A DNA stretch of 41,450 bases from Candidatus Schekmanbacteria bacterium (GTDB lineage: Bacteria > SZUA-182): contig JACRJN010000171.1 of NCBI GenBank assembly GCA_016235675.1, positions 1 through 41,450 on the forward strand, read 5' to 3'. How positions within the stretch are numbered: the first letter of the stretch is position 1; every line of letters starts with the position of its first letter. Shown piece after piece: positions 1-8,431 of this stretch. A program made the position numbers and the translations under genes. The notes under the pieces were generated by a model. That model searched no databases. It was not told the origin of the DNA and saw nothing but the letters and a program-made list of their open reading frames with translations.

Positions 1-24
1 TAAACAACAAAGAGGAGGATGGTA

Positions 25-552
25 ATGGGAAAGATCTATAACTCTACGAAAAAATTAAGTCTTCTGATTTTGCTTGTATCGATAACCGCTTGTCCGATGC
101 GAGGTAAAAAAATGGCTACCGATGCGGCCAAAGCTTCCGGACAGGAAGAAAAATCCGGCCGGGCTTCGGGAAATATCGCCGGCATCACCGCTAATACCAT
201 TGAAGAATTGGGTTTAAAGCTGACTAAGGAAGGGATAGAATTCAGCAATACCGATTGCGCCAGTGCTTATACCAGCGAGGTATCCGATACGGTCACCGAT
301 GCCAATAAACGCCGCAGCGCCTATAAGATTACTTCTACTTGCACCAGCAGCGGCGATAAGTATATTTGGTCTTTAAGCGATCTTAAATATAACGCTTTCG
401 GACAGAGAACGGGCTATAATCTTAAATTAAGTTCCACTAAATTCCCCACGGGATATGATATAACGGTATTCGATATTTTGCTAGATAACAATTGGCAGGT
501 TTTGAGTTACAAAGCCCAAATCGACGGAAAGTTATATAGTTTTAAACGCTGA
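25..552 (+). CDS. Small predicted lipoprotein, function unknown
   Basis: No family recognised. Two ATGs are possible (19 and 25). The AGGAGG at 13-18 sits 6 nt before the ATG at 25 and directly abuts the one at 19, so 25 is chosen (175 aa). The N-terminus has a Lys-containing start, a hydrophobic stretch (about residues 11-22) and a lipobox-like ITAC with Cys23, so it is probably exported and lipidated. Residues 25-55 are polar and Ala/Ser/Gly rich, like a flexible tether. The rest is a compact mixed domain with two more Cys (in NTDCAS and TSTCTS) that could form a disulfide. It is transcribed towards the polymer locus, from which a MITE-like element separates it. The start of its transcription unit lies outside the window. 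Confidence 0.7.
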   Translation: MGKIYNSTKKLSLLILLVSITACPMRGKKMATDAAKASGQEEKSGRASGNIAGITANTIEELGLKLTKEGIEFSNTDCASAYTSEVSDTVTDANKRRSAYKITSTCTSSGDKYIWSLSDLKYNAFGQRTGYNLKLSSTKFPTGYDITVFDILLDNNWQVLSYKAQIDGKLYSFKR

Positions 553-566
553 AAATTTAGTTGTCG

Positions 567-705
567 GATGTTATATCGTTTTCTGGTTGATATGGCAAAC
601 TGTCATTCCCGAACGCCTTTATCGGGAATCTGGTTTTTCAAACAGTTAAAATCATATTCCCGATAACACCATTCGGGAATGACAACCAGAAAACGATGTT
701 ATACC
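567..705. mobile_element. MITE-like element with 11-bp flanking direct repeats
   Basis: Terminal inverted repeats GTTTTCTGGTTG (578-589) and CAACCAGAAAAC (683-694) bound a 117-bp core. The core holds an inner inverted pair, GTCATTCCCGAA and TTCGGGAATGAC. The core is flanked by near-identical direct repeats GATGTTATATC (567-577) and GATGTTATACC (695-705), as expected of a target-site duplication. It has no coding capacity. It lies between two convergent genes and could also act as a bidirectional terminator. Confidence 0.75.
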
Positions 706-803
706 CGGTAGCACAGGCATCTTGCTTGTGTCATGTGCTGGAAGCTCTGCTAGGGATTGGATTTTTGTACGGGGCTTGTTCTTTAGCTACGCTAAAAAGG
801 TTC

Positions 804-1817
804 TTAACCGTGTGTCCGTTTTCCCTTGACCACAACAGTCTTGTTTTCCGCAGATAAGGACGAACTATTTATCATCCCCCAGATTATTCCCGCCCCCAAT
901 GAAGCGGCCCTTAAAGAAAGTAAAAAGGGGGATAACAGCCCCACTAAAGAGTCTCGTTTAACAGCAAACGCTGTAAAAGGTATGGTCAATAAAACAAACA
1001 CTGCTCCGCTAAGAATGCAAGGCAAATTCAAACAGGGCAATATCCTGGCCGGCAACCATAAACCTAAAGAAACATATAAAAACAGAATTTGTAACTTCAA
1101 CGTCTGAGGGGTGTAGGTATCTTTAATCATTTTCCCCGGGAATTTTTTATAAACCACCATCCGCCAATAACCCCTCCAGAATTTAAGCCGCGCATATTTT
1201 CTGATAGAATCCGGGTGGTTTAAATGATAAACCTTTGCCTGAGAATTGAACGCCATTTTATAACCGAGATTTGAAATCCGGTAAGAAAGTTCGGTATCTT
1301 CATTATTGGCTTCTGGAAAAGACGTGTCAAAACCGCCAATCTTCAGGAATAGCTCTTTACGAAACCCGGCGGAGTATGTATCTACCATATCTATCGATTC
1401 AGCTTTTTCCAGCATTTCAAATCGTTCTTCAAACTCGATTTGCGCAAATCTGGCCACAATACTCTTTTGCCGGGTTTTATAGGCGCCTTTAACCGCGACT
1501 ATCTCCGGCTTTTCAAAAGGAATTAGCATTTGGTTAATCCAGTCGGTATCCGGCACGCAGTCCGAATCGGTGAAGAGAATAATCTCCCCCCTGGCTGCAT
1601 TGGCTCCCTTATTCCTGGCCGCCGCCGGCCCCTGGTTTTCCTGGCGAATATATCTGACTGCGTATTCCTGAACGATGGCTTTCGTCCGGTCGCGGGAACC
1701 GTCATCCACTACGATAATTTCGTACAGGTCGGCCGGGTAAGCTTGGGCAACCAGGGCGTTTAAGCATTGGCGGATGGTTTTTTCTGCGTTATAGGCTGGA
1801 ACGATGATTGAAAGCAT
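804..1817 (-). CDS. Family 2 glycosyltransferase with C-terminal membrane segments
   Basis: Transfers a sugar from an activated donor to an acceptor, here probably a lipid-linked glycan at the inner membrane. The N-terminal GT-A fold starts directly at the Met (MLSIIVPAYNAEKTI) and shows DDGS at about residue 38, GPAAARNKGANAARG, the metal-binding DSD (LFTDSDCVPD, about residue 90) and NNEDTELSYR (about residue 167) as acidic catalytic region. About 90 C-terminal residues form two to three hydrophobic segments (LQILFLYVSLGLWLPA and onwards), so it is membrane attached. At 337 aa it is normal for such enzymes. It is the last gene of the locus. A poorly matched ribosome site and a palindromic repeat separate it from the upstream radical SAM gene, so it may be expressed less well. 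The donor sugar cannot be read from sequence. Confidence 0.9.
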   Translation of the reverse strand: MLSIIVPAYNAEKTIRQCLNALVAQAYPADLYEIIVVDDGSRDRTKAIVQEYAVRYIRQENQGPAAARNKGANAARGEIILFTDSDCVPDTDWINQMLIPFEKPEIVAVKGAYKTRQKSIVARFAQIEFEERFEMLEKAESIDMVDTYSAGFRKELFLKIGGFDTSFPEANNEDTELSYRISNLGYKMAFNSQAKVYHLNHPDSIRKYARLKFWRGYWRMVVYKKFPGKMIKDTYTPQTLKLQILFLYVSLGLWLPARILPCLNLPCILSGAVFVLLTIPFTAFAVKRDSLVGLLSPFLLSLRAASLGAGIIWGMINSSSLSAENKTVVVKGKRTHG

Positions 1818-1857
1818 AATGAGTCAAGCGCCTTAGGAACTTAGAAGATATGAATAT

Positions 1858-1939
1858 ACCCCCCACCCTAACCCTCCCCATCAAGGGGGAGGGAACTTAT
1901 CCCCCTCCCCCTTGATGGGGGAGGGACGGGGTGGGGGTG
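1858..1939. repeat. GC-rich palindromic repeat (REP/MITE-like)
   Basis: An almost perfect inverted structure. CCCTCCCCATCAAGGGGGAG on the left is mirrored by CTCCCCCTTGATGGGGGAGG on the right, and the outer ends are ACCCCCCACCC and GGGGTGGGGGT. It occupies most of the gap between the GT2 gene and the radical SAM gene upstream of it. Open frames through it have low-complexity Pro/Arg/Gly content and are not genes. It may act as a transcription attenuator inside the operon. Confidence 0.75.
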
Positions 1940-1983
1940 ATTATCACGATCCAGAGACGGTATCTTTGAAAATTCCATGTCCC

Positions 1984-3441
1984 TTAATGGGTTATGTCCG
2001 ACCCTCGAAGCAGGTATTTTAAAAAGGTTCGGAAGGCTTTGAATGTCCGGCGGATTTCCTGGGGATGGGTAAACATTTGCCCTGTTTTGTAAAACAGGTA
2101 ACTTGGCCTTAAATAAAATTCCCGCCGGGCGTAATCGCAAAATCTGACCAATTCTTCTGACGACAGGGTTTCCGTACGGATAACCGTATTATGCAAACCT
2201 TCGGGGGTAATCCATTTGGAGAAATCCGGGGTTTTGATTAGTCCCCGCTCTTTATACCAGTTATATGCCTCGGTTCCGGGGTAAACCATAACCGGATAAA
2301 ATTGGACTGTATCGGGACGAATCTTTTTGGCCAGTTCAAGGGTTTCGTGCATAGTCTCCCTGGTTTCGCCGGGAAGACCCGCCATAAAGCAGCCATGAAT
2401 CAAAATTCCCGCCCGCTTGGCATTGGACATGAATTTCCCCATTTCCTCCAGCGCCACCTTTTTCTTCATATTATCCAGAATCTTCTGACTTCCGCTTTCA
2501 AATCCCACGCACAGGGAGCGGCAGCCGGCCCGCTGCATTGACTTCATGGTTTCATAGTCCAGACCCACTCTGGCATTGGCTGTCCAGGAAATTTTTATTT
2601 TATTCTGGAGTATAAGTTCGGCCAGTTCGCCGCACCTGTTTTTATTGACGGTCAGGGTGTCGTCTTCAAAAAAGATGGCTTTAGCCTGGGGGAAATTAGC
2701 TACAATATATTTCATTTCGTTGACCACATTTTCTATACTCCTCAGCCGGAAATTTCTCCCCATCAATGTTTGTGGATAGACACAGAAAGTGCAAGGGAAA
2801 ACACAGCCCCGGCTGGTGCTGATAGTTACCATGGGATAGAGGGCATTGGGATTGAAATAATTTTCTATCTTCAGGAACTTTTTGTAAACCTCGCTTACGA
2901 AAGGCACCGCGTCCAAATCTTTTATGAATTGCCGCCTGGGGTTATGAATAATTTTGTCATTGTCTTTGAAGATAATTCCGGGAACATTCCTCAGATCGCC
3001 TTTTTGGGCCAGGGTTTTAGCCAGTTCGGCCAATGTATAATCGTATTCATATTGGGCTATCGCATCCACCCGCTGATCAATATTCAGAGATTCTTCCGGC
3101 AGGGCAGATACATGGGTTCCCACCAGAATAACGAATGATTCCGGCAAGATACCTTTAAGTTTCCCGGCAACCCCTGCGTCATTGTATATACTGGGGGTAC
3201 TGGTATCTAAAACTATAAGGCCGGGATTTAATTTACCGGCCCGCTCAATAATGTAATCCAACTCATACCCATCGGCCGGGGCATCTATCAAATCCACTTC
3301 ATGCCCTTCTTTTTGTAACACCCCGGCGGCAGATGCCAACCACATGGGGAAATAGAGGGTGCCGCTCTTGGTTACAGCCGGGCTTCTCTGCGGACGGGAA
3401 AATTTCTTGAGAAACGGGGGATTGAGTAATAGAACCTTCAT
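1984..3441 (-). CDS. B12-binding-domain radical SAM protein
   Basis: Residues 1-150 look like a cobalamin-binding Rossmann domain (MKVLLLNPPF start, WLASAAGVLQKEGHEVDLID, then GTHVSALPEE). Residues about 200-420 are a radical SAM core with C213, C217 and C220 (RGCVFPCTFC) to bind the SAM-cleaving 4Fe-4S cluster, followed by EDDTLTVNK, GFESGSQ and GLPGETRETM, typical of the B12-radical SAM class. Such enzymes often methylate unactivated carbon; substrates are rarely predictable. The ATG lies directly after the TAA of the DUF362 gene (TAAATG), with AGAAGGA 8 nt upstream, so the two are co-translated. It is more distant from the other three radical SAM proteins here than they are from one another. 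485 aa is full length. Confidence 0.9.
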   Translation of the reverse strand: MKVLLLNPPFLKKFSRPQRSPAVTKSGTLYFPMWLASAAGVLQKEGHEVDLIDAPADGYELDYIIERAGKLNPGLIVLDTSTPSIYNDAGVAGKLKGILPESFVILVGTHVSALPEESLNIDQRVDAIAQYEYDYTLAELAKTLAQKGDLRNVPGIIFKDNDKIIHNPRRQFIKDLDAVPFVSEVYKKFLKIENYFNPNALYPMVTISTSRGCVFPCTFCVYPQTLMGRNFRLRSIENVVNEMKYIVANFPQAKAIFFEDDTLTVNKNRCGELAELILQNKIKISWTANARVGLDYETMKSMQRAGCRSLCVGFESGSQKILDNMKKKVALEEMGKFMSNAKRAGILIHGCFMAGLPGETRETMHETLELAKKIRPDTVQFYPVMVYPGTEAYNWYKERGLIKTPDFSKWITPEGLHNTVIRTETLSSEELVRFCDYARREFYLRPSYLFYKTGQMFTHPQEIRRTFKAFRTFLKYLLRGSDITH

Positions 3442-4683
3442 TTAGCTAATCCTTCTGGTTATTTCTTCGTATTGTTTAAGCTGCTCAGCCATAAAACCGA
3501 GTCGGCCTTTAAATTCAATGGCCTTGCCGGGACAAACCAGAAAGCAATACAGACAGCCAATACAACCCTGGGAACCCTGATCGAATTCGCGGGGTAATTT
3601 TAATCCCATCGGGCAATAATCCGCACATTTGGTACAACCGGCTCGGCATTGATTCCGATTAAATGAAAATCCCTCAAAAATCATTTCTTCTGCGATAAAA
3701 TTGTCTTGCCTCAGCCCTGTTCCAAAGAGGATTTTCCCGCCAAGTCCCGTGGAGCACAGATAATTAAAGAAGGGCGTATTCCGTAGGGCCAGAAAATACC
3801 GTTGCCGCTTGGGGTGGTGGATAAAGGACACCAGGGGGTTTGCCTTGGGCTCCTGAAATTTTCTGGTTACCGCGGACAAATCCAGGGATTTAATAAATTG
3901 ATGATAATCCTGGGTAAGAATACCTTCGTCTTCGGCCAACTTTAGCGTTTTAATCTTTCGGTAGTCGAAATCAGCAATTCTGGCACAGGCCAGGTCTACC
4001 AGATACGGGTCTGTCCCAACAATGATAAGCCCCGTATTAACCGGCGTTCCCCGCGTCGGGCCAAGCCCTTCCATGGCAATCAGGGCATCCACGATGTGAA
4101 GCTGGGGTTTTACCCGCCGGTTGATGTTTAAAATATTCCGGGACAGGTTTTTGTGGGTTTTTTTCTTGTTCTCTTGTCCAACCAGACATCCCATAAGACT
4201 CTTTAAACAGACGCTCATACCCACCTCAAAATGGGTTTTCAGCTTGGGCAGATTGATAAAAAAATCCGCCTCGAAACATTCCTTGGCCACGCTGGCCTTT
4301 ACCCCATCGGCAAAATCTATTTCCACCTTACGGGCATGGTTAAAATCAACTACCTTTACCCCGTAATACTTAGCCAGCCTATCCACCTTGGTTCTGGAAA
4401 TAACGTTTATGTTGTTCCGGTAATAACCGCTGTTAGTGCCTTCACCGATAGTTATATTGTTATACCCCTTGCCTTTGATAAACTCTATCACTGCGGCTAA
4501 CAATCTAAGGTCTGTAGTATTGCCGGTCAGGGCATTCATGTTGCTGTTCAGATTCGGCTTCAGCAATATAGACGCCGTCTTTGAGGAGGGCAACAAATCC
4601 TGATATTTTTCCAGAACAGGATATAATTCTTGGCGGATATCTCGCAAAGAATACGCTCTTATAAAATCTATTCTAAATCCCAT
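3442..4683 (-). CDS. DUF362 protein with C-terminal 2x[4Fe-4S] ferredoxin domain
   Basis: Residues about 35-235 match the DUF362 type (LLKPNLNSN, IGEGTN, INLPKLKTHFEVGMSVCLKS, VGTDPYLVDLACARI). The C-terminus holds two four-Cys motifs, C346-C350-C353-C357-Pro and C374-C377-C380-C384-Pro, expected to bind two [4Fe-4S] clusters. It is therefore probably an electron-transfer protein or Fe-S oxidoreductase; the substrate is unknown. It is directly upstream of, and abuts, a radical SAM gene, which suggests that it feeds electrons to that enzyme (inference). GGAG lies 9 nt before the ATG. A 32-bp segment covering its ribosome site and first codons is duplicated downstream of the previous gene. 413 aa. 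Confidence 0.85.
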   Translation of the reverse strand: MGFRIDFIRAYSLRDIRQELYPVLEKYQDLLPSSKTASILLKPNLNSNMNALTGNTTDLRLLAAVIEFIKGKGYNNITIGEGTNSGYYRNNINVISRTKVDRLAKYYGVKVVDFNHARKVEIDFADGVKASVAKECFEADFFINLPKLKTHFEVGMSVCLKSLMGCLVGQENKKKTHKNLSRNILNINRRVKPQLHIVDALIAMEGLGPTRGTPVNTGLIIVGTDPYLVDLACARIADFDYRKIKTLKLAEDEGILTQDYHQFIKSLDLSAVTRKFQEPKANPLVSFIHHPKRQRYFLALRNTPFFNYLCSTGLGGKILFGTGLRQDNFIAEEMIFEGFSFNRNQCRAGCTKCADYCPMGLKLPREFDQGSQGCIGCLYCFLVCPGKAIEFKGRLGFMAEQLKQYEEITRRIS

Positions 4684-4798
4684 GATATTTCACTCCATCG
4701 CTCGCTTTGCTTGATTGGGATTTGCAGCCCCCTTGGGTTTCGGCCTGAGGACAGGCCGAAACATCGAAATCTATTCTAAATCCCATGATATTTCACTC
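4664..4798. repeat. 32-bp perfect direct repeat flanking a hairpin
   Basis: Positions 4664-4695 and 4767-4798 are identical over 32 bases. The first copy carries the start codon and ribosome site of the DUF362 gene. The second copy carries the stop and last codons of the GT9 gene and a spare ATG with no long frame behind it. The 71-bp segment between them contains a perfect 11-bp hairpin, GTTTCGGCCTG (4737-4747) and CAGGCCGAAAC (4752-4762) with a 4-base loop. Confidence 0.85.
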
Positions 4799-5963
4799 TG
4801 CCATTTGTTTCGTTCAAGACCTCTCTGGCCGCCGCCAAAACATCCTCCACCTGGATAGCCTCCATGCACACATTGAAATTATTTTGCAGACAAACATCTT
4901 CATCGCAACTGAACCTACAGGGAAAACCCTTTTCCACCACCCGGTGAATGTTTCCGTAGGGGCCGGTTTCCCGGCTTTTCGACGGCCCGAAGATAGCCAC
5001 CGTCGGCGTTTTCATAGCGGAGGCGATATGAATGGGGGCGCTGTCATTGCAGATAAACAAATCGAGCCGGCTTATCAGACCGGAGATAATCCTGAGATTG
5101 GCTTTACCAGCCGAATTAACAGCCTGTTTATGATTTTCCATTTTCTGGATTATATCAGCAATAAGCCCCGTTTCCTGCGGGGAGCCGGTAAAGATTATCT
5201 TCGCCCCGTATTCGGATATAAGCCGATCCGCCGTTTCTGCAAACTTAGCCGCCGCCCAGCACTTCAACCCCTTCCTGCCTCCCGGATGGATTCCCACCAG
5301 TAAATCGGCCGGCAAAATTCCCACCTCACCGAGTAATGCCTTCACCGCAACCTTTTCTTCCGCAGTCAGGGATATTCCCCATTCCACTTTACCTATGTTG
5401 CCGCCTAAATGTTTCACCATGTCCAAATGATAATCAACCTTGTGCTTAATCTCCCGATAAGGGACTACATGGGTAAGCAAATAGCCCCCGCCGCCGACAT
5501 TGTAACTCACCCTGTACCGTCCCCTACACAAATAGGTCAACAGAAGGATGTCCCGGATATCCGCCCGGCTTTCGATTACCATGTCGTAACGTTTGGAACG
5601 AAGAATCTTTAAAAATTTTAAATAATCCCCGATCCCCTCTTTAGAGGCTTTGGGATAAAACCAAAACGCATCATAGGCCAGGACGTCATCCACATAGGGA
5701 TTGTTAAGAAAAATGTCCCTGGCGGCAAAGCTGGTTAAAAAAGTTATTCTGGCATCGGGATATAACTCTCTAAGCGGTTTCAGAACAGGGAGCGTCATCA
5801 CCACATCACCGATATACGCCGTCCTGATAACCAGTATCTCTTTAATGCCGGTGAGAGGAGTGTTTTTTTTGAAAATATTTACGGGCAACCATAGGAGATA
5901 CCCCAAAAGATCGGCCATCATAGTGGCGATTTTCTTCTTTTTGTTTATGATCTTGTAATGCAA
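4776..5963 (-). CDS. Family 9 glycosyltransferase (heptosyltransferase-like)
   Basis: A GT-B enzyme of the lipopolysaccharide heptosyltransferase type. It shows ILVIRTAYIGDVVMTLPVL at about residue 44, GIHPGGRKGLKCWAAAKFAE in the middle and the donor-site signature LFICNDSAPIHIASAMKTPTVAIFGPS near the C-terminus. It probably adds heptose or a related sugar to a lipid-linked glycan on the cytoplasmic face of the inner membrane. The start is a TTG with GGAG 7 nt upstream; an ATG at 5921 is the alternative and would remove a Lys-rich leader of 14 residues. Its last residues (KYHGI) are encoded by the second copy of a 32-bp duplication, so the original C-terminus may have been replaced. It follows the acyltransferase gene closely. 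Confidence 0.88.
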   Translation of the reverse strand: MHYKIINKKKKIATMMADLLGYLLWLPVNIFKKNTPLTGIKEILVIRTAYIGDVVMTLPVLKPLRELYPDARITFLTSFAARDIFLNNPYVDDVLAYDAFWFYPKASKEGIGDYLKFLKILRSKRYDMVIESRADIRDILLLTYLCRGRYRVSYNVGGGGYLLTHVVPYREIKHKVDYHLDMVKHLGGNIGKVEWGISLTAEEKVAVKALLGEVGILPADLLVGIHPGGRKGLKCWAAAKFAETADRLISEYGAKIIFTGSPQETGLIADIIQKMENHKQAVNSAGKANLRIISGLISRLDLFICNDSAPIHIASAMKTPTVAIFGPSKSRETGPYGNIHRVVEKGFPCRFSCDEDVCLQNNFNVCMEAIQVEDVLAAAREVLNETNGRVKYHGI

Positions 5964-5987
5964 ATCCTTACTCCGTCAACGTTCCTA

Positions 5988-6941
5988 TTAATCTGTAAAT
6001 AATGGGATATTCAGCCCTCTTTCTGCCTCTTTTCGGGTGCAGTACAAAATCATGCCAAAATGACACGGATAATTCAGAAGATATTTCTCAAAAATTCTGG
6101 CAAACTTAATGGTATTCATCTTTAGAGTTTCTTCCTTATTGTCAACCAACTCCATCTCAAACGGCGGCTCTAAGATCAGGGTATGCTTGTCATTTTTATC
6201 CCTTACCATAAACGTAGGGATTATGGCCGCCCCGGTTTTCAAAGCCATATTAAAGGGGCCGGGGGAAAACTGGGCGGTACGGTCAAGAAACTGCACCGGA
6301 AACCGCTTGTTGCCGGTTCTGCCGTCAAACGCCAACACTATAATCTCGTTTTTGTTAAGCGCCTTGACCACAGAACCCAGGTACTTGTCGGTCTGAATAA
6401 AACTAATCGGCAGTCTGTCGGTCTCTCTCTTTCTGATTTCGAACAGCTTGCGGTATATGCGTCTGTTATTTTCCAGCAAGGGTTTACCGGCGACCTGAAT
6501 AATATTATACCCCTTGTATCCCAATACCGGCAGGGGCAAGAGGAACGAGCCGAAATGCGCCGTCAGCAAAATAACCCCCTTCCCTTTTTGGAGAGATTCT
6601 TGTAGATGCTCCATCCCCTGTATGGAAACCAATTTATCCAGCTTATCTTTGGTAAAACCACCGAAAATCAGGTTTTCGACTTGCCTTTTCAGGTATATTT
6701 CTAAACTCTTTCTTACGATGGTATCAACTTCTTTTTTGTTGAACCTGGCTCCATACAGCATTTCTATTTCTTCCGCCAAGGTGTTTCTTCTCTTTGTGTC
6801 AGCCAAAAAAAACAATTTAGCGGCAACATCCGCAAAAAAGTAGCTCATGCTCAACGGCAAACAATCCAAAACCGGACGCACCACAACCCAAACAAACCAA
6901 ATACCGATGTCTATTATTAAGGTTGAAATTTTACCTTTCAC
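5988..6941 (-). CDS. LpxL/HtrB-type lipid acyltransferase family protein
   Basis: Resembles lauroyl/myristoyl acyltransferases that transfer fatty acyl chains to lipid A at the inner membrane. There is an N-terminal hydrophobic segment (about 8-28) and the family core LTAHFGSFLLPLPVLGYKGY at about residue 128, followed by AFDGRTGNKRFPVQFLDRTAQFSPGPFNMALKTGAAIIPTF. In the usual HX4(D/E) catalytic motif the acidic residue is Leu here (H-F-G-S-F-L), so activity by the standard His-Asp/Glu dyad is doubtful. The GTG start overlaps the TGA of the upstream ligase-like gene (GTGA), with AGGAAC in front, which indicates translational coupling. A paralogue is at 16881-17852. 317 aa is normal length. 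Confidence 0.85.
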   Translation of the reverse strand: MKGKISTLIIDIGIWFVWVVVRPVLDCLPLSMSYFFADVAAKLFFLADTKRRNTLAEEIEMLYGARFNKKEVDTIVRKSLEIYLKRQVENLIFGGFTKDKLDKLVSIQGMEHLQESLQKGKGVILLTAHFGSFLLPLPVLGYKGYNIIQVAGKPLLENNRRIYRKLFEIRKRETDRLPISFIQTDKYLGSVVKALNKNEIIVLAFDGRTGNKRFPVQFLDRTAQFSPGPFNMALKTGAAIIPTFMVRDKNDKHTLILEPPFEMELVDNKEETLKMNTIKFARIFEKYLLNYPCHFGMILYCTRKEAERGLNIPLFTD

Positions 6942-8413
6942 TTTTTTAGTTCCTGCTTAACCAAATTTAAAGTAGCTACGGCTGTCCCGAGGTAAAGCCA
7001 GACTATTGACCTGTTATAATCGAAATCCACCAGGCCGTGAAACGCCAGGGCTAAAAACCCACCCCAAATAGCCACGCCCATTACCTGAAGGTAGGAAGCC
7101 TGAAATTTCTTTATGCCGGAAAAACATTTATACAGGTAAACCACAATATAAAGCAAACACAATACCCCAATAAGTCCGAAATCGAACAGAAGGGAAAAAT
7201 ATATGCTATGGGCATGAGGCGAGGTAGTGTAGTATGTTAAATTTCCGATCCCAAGCCCTTGAATTATAGAATGTCCATACAGCTTAAAGGCTTTTTCCCA
7301 AAGTTTCTTTCTTCCAGGCTTACTTTTAGACAGCCCCGGTTCAATAACGCCTCCACTCTCCACTACCTTACCGGCAATGTGCAGCAACCTCGTCCCGAAG
7401 TCTTTTTTCAGGAACACGTTCCAAACAATATGCCTGGAGGAAATATATACGACTAGCGACCCCGCAAAGAAACATATAAATAGCGGTAAAAACACCTTGC
7501 GCAGTTTATTTAAACCGGAGAACAGATAGAAAGACATGATAAATAACCCGCCAAAACCCGCCCGGCTCTCGGTTTGAAAAACTATAAATGTGGAAAGCGA
7601 CATAATGCCTATCAGCAAACCCTTCCTGAACCGGCTTTTTTCCACCATGAACAACCCAATAGCCATAGCAAACACCAGGTTCATAAGCAATGCCGTCTCA
7701 TGGTGATCTTGTATGCCGGAAGCCGGACGGGGCCAACCCGAAGGCTGAAACCAGCCTGCGGGTATACTGATTCCAAAGGTGGAGGCTGAGAATATTTTTT
7801 TGGCAACCAGTATAGGGTCGAAAAAATACAATGTCACCGCCAGAACCCCTTGAATCAATCCAGATATGAGCCAGCACCATATTGTTTTTCTGTGAGTGGC
7901 TTCATCCTTGACAACAGAATTCAGCAATATAAACAGCATGATATTCATAGCCAGCGTGAAAAGCTGAAACAGGCTGTGTTTTAAGTTTCCACTCCAGGTA
8001 AGGCTTAGCAAAGAGTACAGTAAGAGGATTACCAGGGGGATTATTAATGGGTTTTTAAAAGATGGCAGCCTGATTTTTGCGCACCTGGTTAATAAAAGGC
8101 CACAAAAGGATAGTATAATGACTGGGACAAATACCGGTATCAGGTCAATCGGTTTGTTTCCGACTATAAAATTCCATTTTCCATGAACCGTCAGATGGAC
8201 ACAGGCCGTGGTAACCGGAATCAGGAATATCAACAGGTAAGCCCCCCACTCCGGCTTAACCAAAAATATACTAAGAATCAACAAGATAAGGTAAGCGGGA
8301 AATGTGATATACCACGGCACAAAAACGCTTAAAAAAGCGATTAAGGCCAGGCATAAAATGGCAAAATATCGCCCTATATGTCTGTTGGAATCTTGATTAA
8401 AATGGCTTGGCAT
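6938..8413 (-). CDS. O-antigen ligase / polymerase family membrane protein
   Basis: A 491-aa polytopic membrane protein with roughly 10-12 hydrophobic segments starting at about residue 15. A large extracytoplasmic loop near residues 330-390 ends in GHSIIQGLGIGNLTYYTTSPHAHSIYFSLLFDFG, the pattern of the Wzy_C region (RAGFGG before it, then the PHAHS segment). Such proteins either ligate undecaprenyl-linked glycan to a lipid core (WaaL) or polymerise repeat units (Wzy); sequence does not decide between them. It follows the methyltransferase/hydrolase fusion by 18 nt and overlaps the acyltransferase by 4 nt. No convincing ribosome site is visible before the ATG. Confidence 0.87.
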   Translation of the reverse strand: MPSHFNQDSNRHIGRYFAILCLALIAFLSVFVPWYITFPAYLILLILSIFLVKPEWGAYLLIFLIPVTTACVHLTVHGKWNFIVGNKPIDLIPVFVPVIILSFCGLLLTRCAKIRLPSFKNPLIIPLVILLLYSLLSLTWSGNLKHSLFQLFTLAMNIMLFILLNSVVKDEATHRKTIWCWLISGLIQGVLAVTLYFFDPILVAKKIFSASTFGISIPAGWFQPSGWPRPASGIQDHHETALLMNLVFAMAIGLFMVEKSRFRKGLLIGIMSLSTFIVFQTESRAGFGGLFIMSFYLFSGLNKLRKVFLPLFICFFAGSLVVYISSRHIVWNVFLKKDFGTRLLHIAGKVVESGGVIEPGLSKSKPGRKKLWEKAFKLYGHSIIQGLGIGNLTYYTTSPHAHSIYFSLLFDFGLIGVLCLLYIVVYLYKCFSGIKKFQASYLQVMGVAIWGGFLALAFHGLVDFDYNRSIVWLYLGTAVATLNLVKQELKK

Positions 8414-8431
8414 TGTGTTTGACGAAGGTAA

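Noticed and set aside
1868-2140. 90-aa minus-strand frame
   Set aside because: It consists of the end of the radical SAM gene in another frame plus the GC-rich palindromic repeat.
4785-5303. Plus-strand frame of 172 aa
   Set aside because: Antisense shadow of the GT9 gene, which has the full donor-site signature on the minus strand.
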